Shown in pieces: positions 57,775-64,000 of a DNA stretch of 64,000 nt. This DNA is from GCA-2794515 sp033763335. Lineage in GTDB: Bacteria > Chloroflexota > Anaerolineae > Aggregatilineales > Phototrophicaceae. Both the position numbers and the translations under genes were made by a program. Position 1 is the stretch's first letter; each line of letters starts with the position of its first letter. The notes beneath the pieces were generated by a model. It did no database searches. It saw nothing but the letters and a program-made list of their open reading frames with translations, and was not told the origin of the DNA. Where the stretch lies: the NCBI GenBank assembly GCA_033763335.1, contig JANRKU010000161.1, forward strand, positions 1 to 64,000, read 5' to 3'.

Positions 57775-59969
57775 TATGACCGCCTCATGGGGATGAGGAG
57801 AATATCATTGGTAATTTGTGTGCCATCGGTGCGCGTCATGCGGAGGCGTGCGGCTGTCACCGCATCCACCATACCAATCCCAATGAGAAAATCATCGGTG
57901 GTGAGGCTTTCGAGTGATAGTGTCACACATTCATTCACCTGCTCACCCTTACGCCAGCCACCTGTTGGATAGCGATTATTTAATGGGGCGGCATCATATT
58001 GGTTGATAGGACTGCCATTCGTACTTAAAACGTGAACAAATACGTTGTAATTGCCTTCTGGAAATTCTAATGCAGACCATGTTAGGCATACCTGAACCCC
58101 ATTTTCAGTGATAGAAGCTGTTGGTTGTGATAAGCCAATTTTATCCCCTAGCCGATAGAGGATATTGGTATCGCTTGGCGGGGCATTGATGGCAATTGTG
58201 CCAATATTTGCCACATCCACAGGGGTATCATCGCGCCCGATGATAGGCAATTCTGCGAGGGTATCGCCATCATATAATTTGACGATGAGAATATCACTCA
58301 TTTGAGCAGTGGCATCTTCTGGAATATGTATCCAATAGGTTTCTGACCATGTTTGACCCGTCTCCCAATCGCTGGCAATTAAATTGCCTGTGGCGGGGTA
58401 ACTATCGCGCCGTACCACATCGGTTTGAGCAGAATGAAGCGCCACGCGCAAATTTTCATCGGCAGGGGCTAATGCTCGCCAATATAGCGTGACTTGAATT
58501 TTTTCATTGGGTAATGCACGCGGATAAATAGGCGACATACCGATGAGTTCTGCCACATTGCCAAAACGGAAATAAACGGGGCGCTCTATGGTCTCTGGTA
58601 GTGGGGTCGGTTGATAGGCGGGGACAAAATAGCGGAATAAGGCAGAACTGGCAACCCCGCCCATCACGATGATGAACAACCATGTACGATAACGCCATTG
58701 GCGGGGAATCCAGCCTGTGATGCCGAGCGCCATTACTGCCCCCCAACTGCCGATGAGGGGGATGAGGTAGCGCCCCAAATTGCCACCCCAATATTTTCCA
58801 GACAGATAAAATACTGCCCCCACCATGCAGGCGGTAAAACTGCCCAATACGATGGCGATATTGCGTGCTAATGGGGTGGGGAATAGGGGTTTTTTGGTGA
58901 TGATGGCGCGTAAAATCCACATGCCACATCCTAAAAGGCTGATGACGGTGAGTGCATTGAAATACGCATATAATTCATCGCCAACAGCGACAATCCCGCC
59001 ACCAAATCGCGCCCAGAAGGTCTCATAAATGAACACACCATTTTTGAGCGCCACCGATAACGAAAAACTGCCATCGGGGTTAATGGGTTGCGCCCCTGGG
59101 ATATTGGGGACGGCACTTAAGGCGGTAGGGTCGCCATATTGCGCCAAATTATTGACATACCACCAGCCACCAATCACAAGGGTGATGACCAAAATCCATG
59201 CCCAATATTTGAGATGGGCGCGGGTGATGAGCAAGGTTAGCCCGATGGGAACTGCCAATAACAGTGTATTGGCTTTGGATAAAATTGCCATACCCGCAAA
59301 TATGGCGAGTAATGCTGTATTTTTCCAATTGGGTTTATCGCGTAGGATATATATCATCATCAACACGGCATAGGTGGTGGCAAGTGTGGCGAGGGTGTCA
59401 TTATTCATCACACTGGCGATGTAATTGAATTGCGCCCAAAATGCCACACTGCCTAATGCCAATAGGCGCAATGTGCCAGAGGTTGGGAATATCACCTTAA
59501 AGATGAACGCACAGCCGATGAGGGTCAATAACCCCATAATGACGGACATGATACGAATGGTATAGAGCGCATTGGCAATCGGACTCGATACATCTGGGAA
59601 AAGTTCGGTCTGCCGATGCAAAAATAGGTTATTGTTATCGCCACCCACTGCACCGATGAGGTCGCTATAATTTCCCCGATAAAATGGGTTATAGCGACTG
59701 CCCATTTCATTGAGTTGGCTGTTATCGTATCCGCGCACAATGAGCGATGTGAACCAATAATACAACGGCGGGTGGTGATATTGCCCGACAAGCGGTGTCT
59801 GAATATCTGGGGGGAGTGGGGCGCTCATGCGTGTTAGCAATTCTGCGTGGGCATAATGACCCACTTCATCGGGTCCCTCAAATGGGGGATTGTTGAGGGC
59901 ATACACCGTGGCAAATAAGACGAAGATGCCCAATATCAAAATTGTGAGGATGCGTTCAAAAATCGTCAC
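57774..59969 (-). CDS. Polytopic GT39-like (ArnT/PMT-type) glycosyltransferase
   Basis: 731 aa. The first ~20 residues form a membrane anchor; the catalytic-type first loop has NPPFEGPDEVGHYAHAELL (acidic pair) and QYHHPPLYYWFTSL, as in GT39/DUF2142 transferases that use polyprenyl-phosphate sugars. About eleven membrane spans extend to residue ~450. The C-terminal ~250 residues form an outer beta-sandwich-like domain (VYFRFGNVAELIGMSPIYP, ...LTWSALEFPEGNYNVFVHVL). It likely glycosylates a surface component. It sits between two FemAB genes (2-bp gap and 1-bp overlap), suggesting a shared role in wall modification. Confidence 0.82.
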   Translation of the reverse strand: MTIFERILTILILGIFVLFATVYALNNPPFEGPDEVGHYAHAELLTRMSAPLPPDIQTPLVGQYHHPPLYYWFTSLIVRGYDNSQLNEMGSRYNPFYRGNYSDLIGAVGGDNNNLFLHRQTELFPDVSSPIANALYTIRIMSVIMGLLTLIGCAFIFKVIFPTSGTLRLLALGSVAFWAQFNYIASVMNNDTLATLATTYAVLMMIYILRDKPNWKNTALLAIFAGMAILSKANTLLLAVPIGLTLLITRAHLKYWAWILVITLVIGGWWYVNNLAQYGDPTALSAVPNIPGAQPINPDGSFSLSVALKNGVFIYETFWARFGGGIVAVGDELYAYFNALTVISLLGCGMWILRAIITKKPLFPTPLARNIAIVLGSFTACMVGAVFYLSGKYWGGNLGRYLIPLIGSWGAVMALGITGWIPRQWRYRTWLFIIVMGGVASSALFRYFVPAYQPTPLPETIERPVYFRFGNVAELIGMSPIYPRALPNEKIQVTLYWRALAPADENLRVALHSAQTDVVRRDSYPATGNLIASDWETGQTWSETYWIHIPEDATAQMSDILIVKLYDGDTLAELPIIGRDDTPVDVANIGTIAINAPPSDTNILYRLGDKIGLSQPTASITENGVQVCLTWSALEFPEGNYNVFVHVLSTNGSPINQYDAAPLNNRYPTGGWRKGEQVNECVTLSLESLTTDDFLIGIGMVDAVTAARLRMTRTDGTQITNDILLIPMRRS

Positions 59970-59971
59970 GA

Positions 59972-60994
59972 TTACGCTCTTATCTTTAAGTAGGCTTTAT
60001 AAGCATTATATATCAAGGGATTATAAACCACATCCCACGCGCCTACAGCCCGTACTATTTTGCCACCCCATCCGCGCTTAAACCCATAGACACCCCATAA
60101 CCCATCTTCACGGGTTTGGAACTCGGCTTCGAGTGTGGCTTCAGGTTCATCGGGGATGCCCCACATATCATACCAAATACAGCCATGAGATTTTGCCCAT
60201 TGCATGGCTTTCCACTGGACACCATAAGCCGCCATCAAATTCCGTTTGCTATTGGCAGATGCCCCATACATATACCACGCGGTATCCCCTGCTTTATAGG
60301 CAAATACACCCGCAAGACAATCGCCTTCATGGTCTGCCAAAAATAATGCCGCATCACCATTGGGAACAGACAGGCTATATGCCAATTCATAATAGGCGGG
60401 GTCATGCACCCCAAACGCATTGCGTTCCCCTGTGGTGGTCATCATTGATGTGAATTTACTCACATCGGCTTGAGTCGCTTCATAATAATGAATATCGTTC
60501 TTGAGGCTTTGGCGGATTTTGCGCCGTGTTCCCTGATTCATCCGCGCCAAAATGGTATCTTCATCTGCCGAGAGGTCAATCAGCACCGTATTGGGTGGCT
60601 GGATGGTCTGTGGGCTCGGTTTGAAATTGAGTGATTCAAACGCTGGCGGGCTTTCATCCAAAAAAATGCCAGCCTCCCATTTGAGGAAGCGAGCCTGATG
60701 TTTTTTTGCGGTTTGATGAATCGCATTCCACAAGTCTTGTTGGGCGCTATCATCAGATAGATAGGGACCCATAGGCAAATAGGCGAGTGTGCCGAGTTTC
60801 ATGGGGAGGGCATGAAACAGCAATTGCGCCCCGCCGATGAGTTGACTATCACGCACGAGGGCGACTGTTTCATCTTGCCAGCCAAAGGCACGTTTAAGCG
60901 CCCCAAATGCCGATAGTTGCAAGGCATGGGCGCGGGGATGCTTTTTCACATAGGCATCCCATTGGGTAGGTGTGGGTGTTTGTATCGTTATCAT
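59972..60994 (-). CDS. FemAB/FmhB-type aminoacyltransferase, copy 1
   Basis: 340 aa from the ATG at 60994; ATGs at 61003 and further upstream are alternatives, as no strong ribosome-binding site decides. The Fem family pattern is HALQLSAFGALKRAFGWQDE, AYLPMGPYLSDD, GTRRKIRQSLKNDIHYYE, YELAYSLSVPNGDAALF, DTAWYMYGASANSKRNLMAAY and CIWYDMWGIPDEPEATLE. It acts on lipid II or stem peptides at the membrane. It heads the four-gene operon FemAB, GT39-like, FemAB, hydrolase. The close paralogue downstream may add the second residue of a bridge. Confidence 0.9.
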   Translation of the reverse strand: MITIQTPTPTQWDAYVKKHPRAHALQLSAFGALKRAFGWQDETVALVRDSQLIGGAQLLFHALPMKLGTLAYLPMGPYLSDDSAQQDLWNAIHQTAKKHQARFLKWEAGIFLDESPPAFESLNFKPSPQTIQPPNTVLIDLSADEDTILARMNQGTRRKIRQSLKNDIHYYEATQADVSKFTSMMTTTGERNAFGVHDPAYYELAYSLSVPNGDAALFLADHEGDCLAGVFAYKAGDTAWYMYGASANSKRNLMAAYGVQWKAMQWAKSHGCIWYDMWGIPDEPEATLEAEFQTREDGLWGVYGFKRGWGGKIVRAVGAWDVVYNPLIYNAYKAYLKIRA

Positions 60995-61254
60995 GCCAAA
61001 CATTAAAGCGCAAAGATGACGAGAACGCAATAGCTCTTTATGAATGTTGCCCAATTCGGCTATGGGATGAATGGGGCAAATGTGTTAGAATTTCCCCTTG
61101 TCGGTTAGCAGAGCGTTTCATGCTAAATAACAATCCCAATTTGCACCTATGGGACGAGAGTGCTATACTTACCCTCGTTTGTGATAAAGAGTGCAAACTA
61201 AATGCAAGTCAATTAAAGCTATTTTTCAATGGATGCAAGCAGGTTTAATTTTTA

Positions 61255-61267
61255 GAGGTGACACCTC
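61255..61267 (+). promoter_or_regulatory. nuoA: nuoA ribosome-binding site inside a short hairpin
   Basis: GAGGT-GAC-ACCTC immediately precedes the ATG at 61268. The Shine-Dalgarno GAGG could pair with the bases next to the start, possibly limiting initiation. The rest of the 273-bp gap between the FemAB gene and nuoA shows no gene. Confidence 0.5.
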
Positions 61268-61630
61268 ATGGAAATACTGAATCAATGGGCATTTATCGGC
61301 ATGTTTTTTGTGTTAGCCCCCATTTTGCCCGCCGTGCCAATTTTGTTGGCGGCGGTTATTAGTCCCAAGAAACCCAATGCCATCAAACAAGCAACGTATG
61401 AATGTGGCGTGGAGACGGTTGGTGACACATGGGTGCAGTTCAAGATGCAATACTATCTCTACGGACTTATTTTCCTCATTTTTGATGTGGAAATGGTCTT
61501 TTTATTCCCGTGGGCATTGGCATATAAGCAACTCGACTTCTTCGCATTTTTGGCGGGGTTGTTGTTTATCTTTTTGCTCAGTGATGCTCTCGTTTATGCG
61601 TGGCGTAAAAAAGTTTTGGAATGGGTGTAG
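61268..61630 (+). CDS. nuoA: NADH-quinone oxidoreductase subunit A
   Basis: 120 aa with three membrane spans. The conserved loop KQATYECGVETVGDTWVQFKM contains the family's ECG motif, followed by FLIFDVEMVFLFPWA. It is a small subunit of the membrane arm at the quinone-site junction of complex I. It opens a gene run A, H, J, K, L; nuoB-G and nuoI are not in this window. nuoH follows 3 bp later. Confidence 0.96.
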   Translation: MEILNQWAFIGMFFVLAPILPAVPILLAAVISPKKPNAIKQATYECGVETVGDTWVQFKMQYYLYGLIFLIFDVEMVFLFPWALAYKQLDFFAFLAGLLFIFLLSDALVYAWRKKVLEWV

Positions 61631-61633
61631 CTT

Positions 61634-62863
61634 ATGCAATGCGATAATCTCATCAATACGCTTGCTCCGTGTTTGGTACAATCGGGCTGGAATGGCGATA
61701 TTGCCAATTTCATCTCCATCTTTTTAGGTGTCATTGTTGTTGCCACCTTCCCCTTGCTTGTGACCATTTTTCTCATCTGGTTTGAGCGCAAATTTGCCGC
61801 CCGTATTCAAGACCGTTTGGGACCCAATCGTGTGGGACCCTTTGGGTTATTACAACCATTTGCCGATGTCATTAAATTGCTTGGTAAAGAAGATATTACC
61901 CCCGCAGGTGCAGACAAGGTTATTTATAACCTCGCCCCTGTGATGATGGTGATGTCGGTGTTGCTGATTTGGGCGGTTGTCCCCATTTCTCCCATCCACT
62001 ACGGCATGGATTTGGAAATTGGGGCATTGTATATCATCGCAGTCGCCTCTTTTGGCACGCTATCGGTGATTTTTGCCAGTTGGTCTAGCAATAACAAATA
62101 TGCCTTGCTCGGTGCATTCCGTGTCGTGGCACAATTGATTAGCTACGAAATCCCATTGGCATTTGCCTTGCTCGTCCCCGTGATGTTGGCTGGTAGCATG
62201 AGCCTTGTGGATATTACCCAAGCCCAAGCGGGTATGTGGTTTATGTTTATGGCACCTCTCTCTGCTGTGTTGTTTTTTATCTCATCACAAGCAGAAACGG
62301 GACGCGCTCCATTTGACTTGTTAGAAGCCGAATCGGAATTGGTGGCGGGTTTCAACATCGAATATTCGGGCATGAAATTTGCTTTGTTTTTTGCGGGCGA
62401 ATTTATGCACGTCTTTACCAACGGTGTGTTGATGGCGGTGTTGTTCACAGGCGGGTATATTGGGTTTGGTGGGCTAGAAAATAGCATCCCGCTTTTGGGT
62501 GTGGTTTTCTTATTTGCAAAAGCCTCTATTTGGTATATGATTTCGCTCCTTGTGCGGAATGCGTTACCCCGTGTGCGGATTGACCAACTTATGAATTTCA
62601 ACTGGAAATTCCTTGTGCCAGTCTCGATTGTAAATGTCATCATGATGGCATTTTTGCTCAAATTGGTACAAGAATTGGGTATTGCTCCCGCGCCAGACCA
62701 AGCCAATGACTTTGTGGCGAATATTCCCCAAACGTTGGTGTTATTCGCGGGGAATGTGGTGTTGGGCTTGTTGATTCTCAACAACATCCGTTCACGTTTC
62801 CGCAAAGAACGCCTAGACGAATCGGCAAAGAGAGCCATCGTGCCAGTGGGCGCGGGCGATTAA
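61634..62863 (+). CDS. nuoH: NADH-quinone oxidoreductase subunit H
   Basis: 409 aa with about eight membrane spans. NuoH landmarks are WFERKFAARIQDRLGPNRVGPFGLLQP, FADVIKLLGKEDITP, ISYEIPLAFALL, ETGRAPFDLLEAESELVAGFNIEYSG and PRVRIDQLMNFNWKFLVP. It forms part of the quinone cavity and E-channel. A C-terminal tail of about 30 residues is charged. The cistron spacing to nuoA is 3 bp and to nuoJ 24 bp; nuoI, which often lies between H and J, is missing. Confidence 0.97.
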   Translation: MQCDNLINTLAPCLVQSGWNGDIANFISIFLGVIVVATFPLLVTIFLIWFERKFAARIQDRLGPNRVGPFGLLQPFADVIKLLGKEDITPAGADKVIYNLAPVMMVMSVLLIWAVVPISPIHYGMDLEIGALYIIAVASFGTLSVIFASWSSNNKYALLGAFRVVAQLISYEIPLAFALLVPVMLAGSMSLVDITQAQAGMWFMFMAPLSAVLFFISSQAETGRAPFDLLEAESELVAGFNIEYSGMKFALFFAGEFMHVFTNGVLMAVLFTGGYIGFGGLENSIPLLGVVFLFAKASIWYMISLLVRNALPRVRIDQLMNFNWKFLVPVSIVNVIMMAFLLKLVQELGIAPAPDQANDFVANIPQTLVLFAGNVVLGLLILNNIRSRFRKERLDESAKRAIVPVGAGD

Positions 62864-62887
62864 TCATAGGATAGGGGAGTTGTTGTT

Positions 62888-63409
62888 ATGAACTTCGGTG
62901 AAGGATTAACCCCACAAGCAATCGCATTTGGCTTGTTCACCATTTTGACAATTGGGGGGGCGTTGGGTGTGGTCACAAGCCGTAACCTTGTACGCGCCGC
63001 CATTTGGTTGATGTTGAGCTTGTTCGGAATTGCGGGGTTCTTTGTGTTATTGAGTGCGCCATTCTTGGCTTCTGTGCAAGTATTGGTCTATATTGGCGCA
63101 ATTGGTATTTTGTTCTCATTTGCGGTCATGCTCACACGCGGGATGACCAACCTCAAAGAACGGTTTAACACGCAATGGTGGTTGGCGGCTTTTGCGGCAA
63201 TTACCGCGTTTGCTCTGTTGATGGTGGGGGTCATTGTCCCTGTATTTGGCACCACCGTCATCCCTGTCGCAGACCAAGTGACCACAACTGTAGATTTGGG
63301 TGTGGCATTGGTGAGTGGCAATCAATATGTGTTACCGTTTGAGGTGGCATCATTGCTCCTCACGGCGGCGATGATTGGCGCGATTGTTATTGCGCGTGAA
63401 GACGATTAG
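62888..63409 (+). CDS. nuoJ: NADH-quinone oxidoreductase subunit J
   Basis: 173 aa with five membrane spans. NuoJ pattern: FTILTIGGALGVVTSRNLVRAAIWLML, SAPFLASVQVLVYIGAIGILFSFAVML. It includes the pi-bulge helix that couples quinone chemistry to proton pumping. The C-terminal helix ends IGAIVIAREDD. nuoK follows 35 bp downstream. Confidence 0.95.
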   Translation: MNFGEGLTPQAIAFGLFTILTIGGALGVVTSRNLVRAAIWLMLSLFGIAGFFVLLSAPFLASVQVLVYIGAIGILFSFAVMLTRGMTNLKERFNTQWWLAAFAAITAFALLMVGVIVPVFGTTVIPVADQVTTTVDLGVALVSGNQYVLPFEVASLLLTAAMIGAIVIAREDD

Positions 63410-63444
63410 CATCGGTCAATCCATAAAATACGGAAGGATTGTAT

Positions 63445-63756
63445 ATGGGAGTTCCACTTTGGATGTATTTAACGGTTGCGGCGGCGCTATTCTCCATCGG
63501 CATGTATGGGGTGTTGGCACGGCGTAACGCGGTGGCTGTGCTGATGGGGATTGAGTTGATGCTGAACGCGGTCAACCTCAACCTTGTCGCTTTTTGGCGG
63601 TATTTAACCCCATTCAATATGAGTGGACAAGCATTTGCCGCATTTGTATTGGTGGTCGCCGCCGCAGAAGTCGCTGTCGGTTTGGCGATTATTATTGCTG
63701 TCTATCGCAACCGCCAATCGGTGGAAGTGGAAGACGTAGATATGCTCAAAGGATAA
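63445..63756 (+). CDS. nuoK: NADH-quinone oxidoreductase subunit K
   Basis: 103 aa from the ATG at 63445, preceded by GGAAGG at 7 bp; a TTG two codons earlier is unlikely. Three membrane spans with NuoK/MrpC signature: SIGMYGVLARRNAVAVLMGIELMLNAVNLNL and AFVLVVAAAEVAVGLAIIIAVYR, with both membrane Glu residues (GIELML, AAAEVAVG). It is a member of the proton-pumping membrane arm. Confidence 0.97.
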   Translation: MGVPLWMYLTVAAALFSIGMYGVLARRNAVAVLMGIELMLNAVNLNLVAFWRYLTPFNMSGQAFAAFVLVVAAAEVAVGLAIIIAVYRNRQSVEVEDVDMLKG

Positions 63757-63765
63757 GGGGCGCAC

Positions 63766-64000
63766 ATGGTTAATTTTAACGATGTAAACTATCTCCCTTG
63801 GCTTATCCCGCTCGGTCCTCTGCTGGCATTTGCCATCATTGCCTTGCTCACCAACCGTAGTCGGCTCGTGCCTACCACCTCACATGAGTATGGCGGACAT
63901 CACCCCGATTATGATGGAATGCTCGTCCCCGTGGTTGCGCCATGGAGCCGTGTATTGAGCATTGTTGTGGGCATGTCTGGTGTGACTGCGGCGTGGTTGA
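63766..64000 (+). CDS. nuoL: NADH-quinone oxidoreductase subunit L (3' end missing)
   Basis: The frame opens at an ATG 9 bp after the nuoK stop (AAGGGGCGC upstream) and runs off the window after 78 codons. The visible part, LPWLIPLGPLLAFAIIALLT (first membrane span), then a polar loop with SHEYGGHHPDYDG and a second span starting near SRVLSIVVG, fits the N-terminus of NuoL. Identification rests on position after nuoK and topology, as the NuoL core is outside. Confidence 0.8.
   Translation, partial: MVNFNDVNYLPWLIPLGPLLAFAIIALLTNRSRLVPTTSHEYGGHHPDYDGMLVPVVAPWSRVLSIVVGMSGVTAAWL

Noticed and set aside
60970..61248. 92-codon plus-strand ORF before nuoA
   Set aside because: It overlaps the start of the FemAB gene and shows no family motif; the residue pattern is not protein-like.
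1..64000. tRNA or rRNA genes
   Set aside because: I saw no cloverleaf-like sequence or rRNA-like stretch in the intergenic gaps, which are mostly short and filled with palindromes.

Overview
The window looks like chromosomal DNA of a Chloroflexota bacterium, most likely Anaerolineae-like. This is inference from gene content, not a database match. Supporting signs are a lipoprotein with a Thr/Pro-rich linker followed by a TolB-type propeller, Thr/Pro-rich and LysM exported proteins, a class II (B12-dependent) ribonucleotide reductase with three inteins, FemAB-type enzymes, and many intergenic GTAGGGGCG...CGCCCTTAC palindromes. I see no outer-membrane biogenesis genes. Genes are dense, with short gaps and many 1-16 nt overlaps.

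Layout. 1-1518: 3' part of a CocE/NonD-type hydrolase. 1653-4982: a membrane histidine kinase and three receiver-only response regulators, one with a tandem-repeat tail. 5030-11592 (minus): uvrC, a Uma2-family nuclease, a three-gene ABC-2 exporter and proA. proB starts on the plus strand at 11701. 12840-15682 (minus): three exported proteins (TolB-like lipoprotein, triple LysM, unknown). 15854-41034 (plus): a KDPG aldolase fused by overlap to a division/cell-wall (dcw) cluster: rsmH, ftsL-like, ftsI, mraY, murD, ftsW, murG, two CvpA-like genes, murC, murB, then ftsQ, ftsA, ftsZ. murE, murF and mraZ are not in it. Between murB and ftsQ lies a roughly 9 kb AT-richer accessory island (28352-37483). 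It holds an ABC-type ATPase with a DUF4276 Toprim-like partner, a dual-OB-like/DUF488/DUF488 operon, a flavodoxin, a double phytase-like propeller protein, a degenerate second flavodoxin copy, and a SIR2-domain protein paired with a metallo-beta-lactamase-fold protein.

41480-47581: nrdJ, 2033 codons. Removing three inteins (371, 366 and 433 aa) leaves an 863-aa enzyme. All three insertions fall at active-site motifs, and the first intein has a decayed homing endonuclease. 47724-49007: a small acidic protein and a DUF218 protein. 49201-54846: an alpha-2-macroglobulin-like giant exported protein without its thioester. 54978-60994 (minus): small unknown genes, then a FemAB / GT39-like / FemAB / alpha-beta hydrolase operon. 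61268-end (plus): membrane-arm genes of complex I in the order nuoA, H, J, K, L, with L cut by the window edge.

The core theme is envelope synthesis and division, with DNA precursor supply and respiration next to it. The accessory island inside the dcw cluster is the best place to look for an undescribed conflict system, in particular the SIR2 + MBL pair and the DUF488/dual-OB operon.
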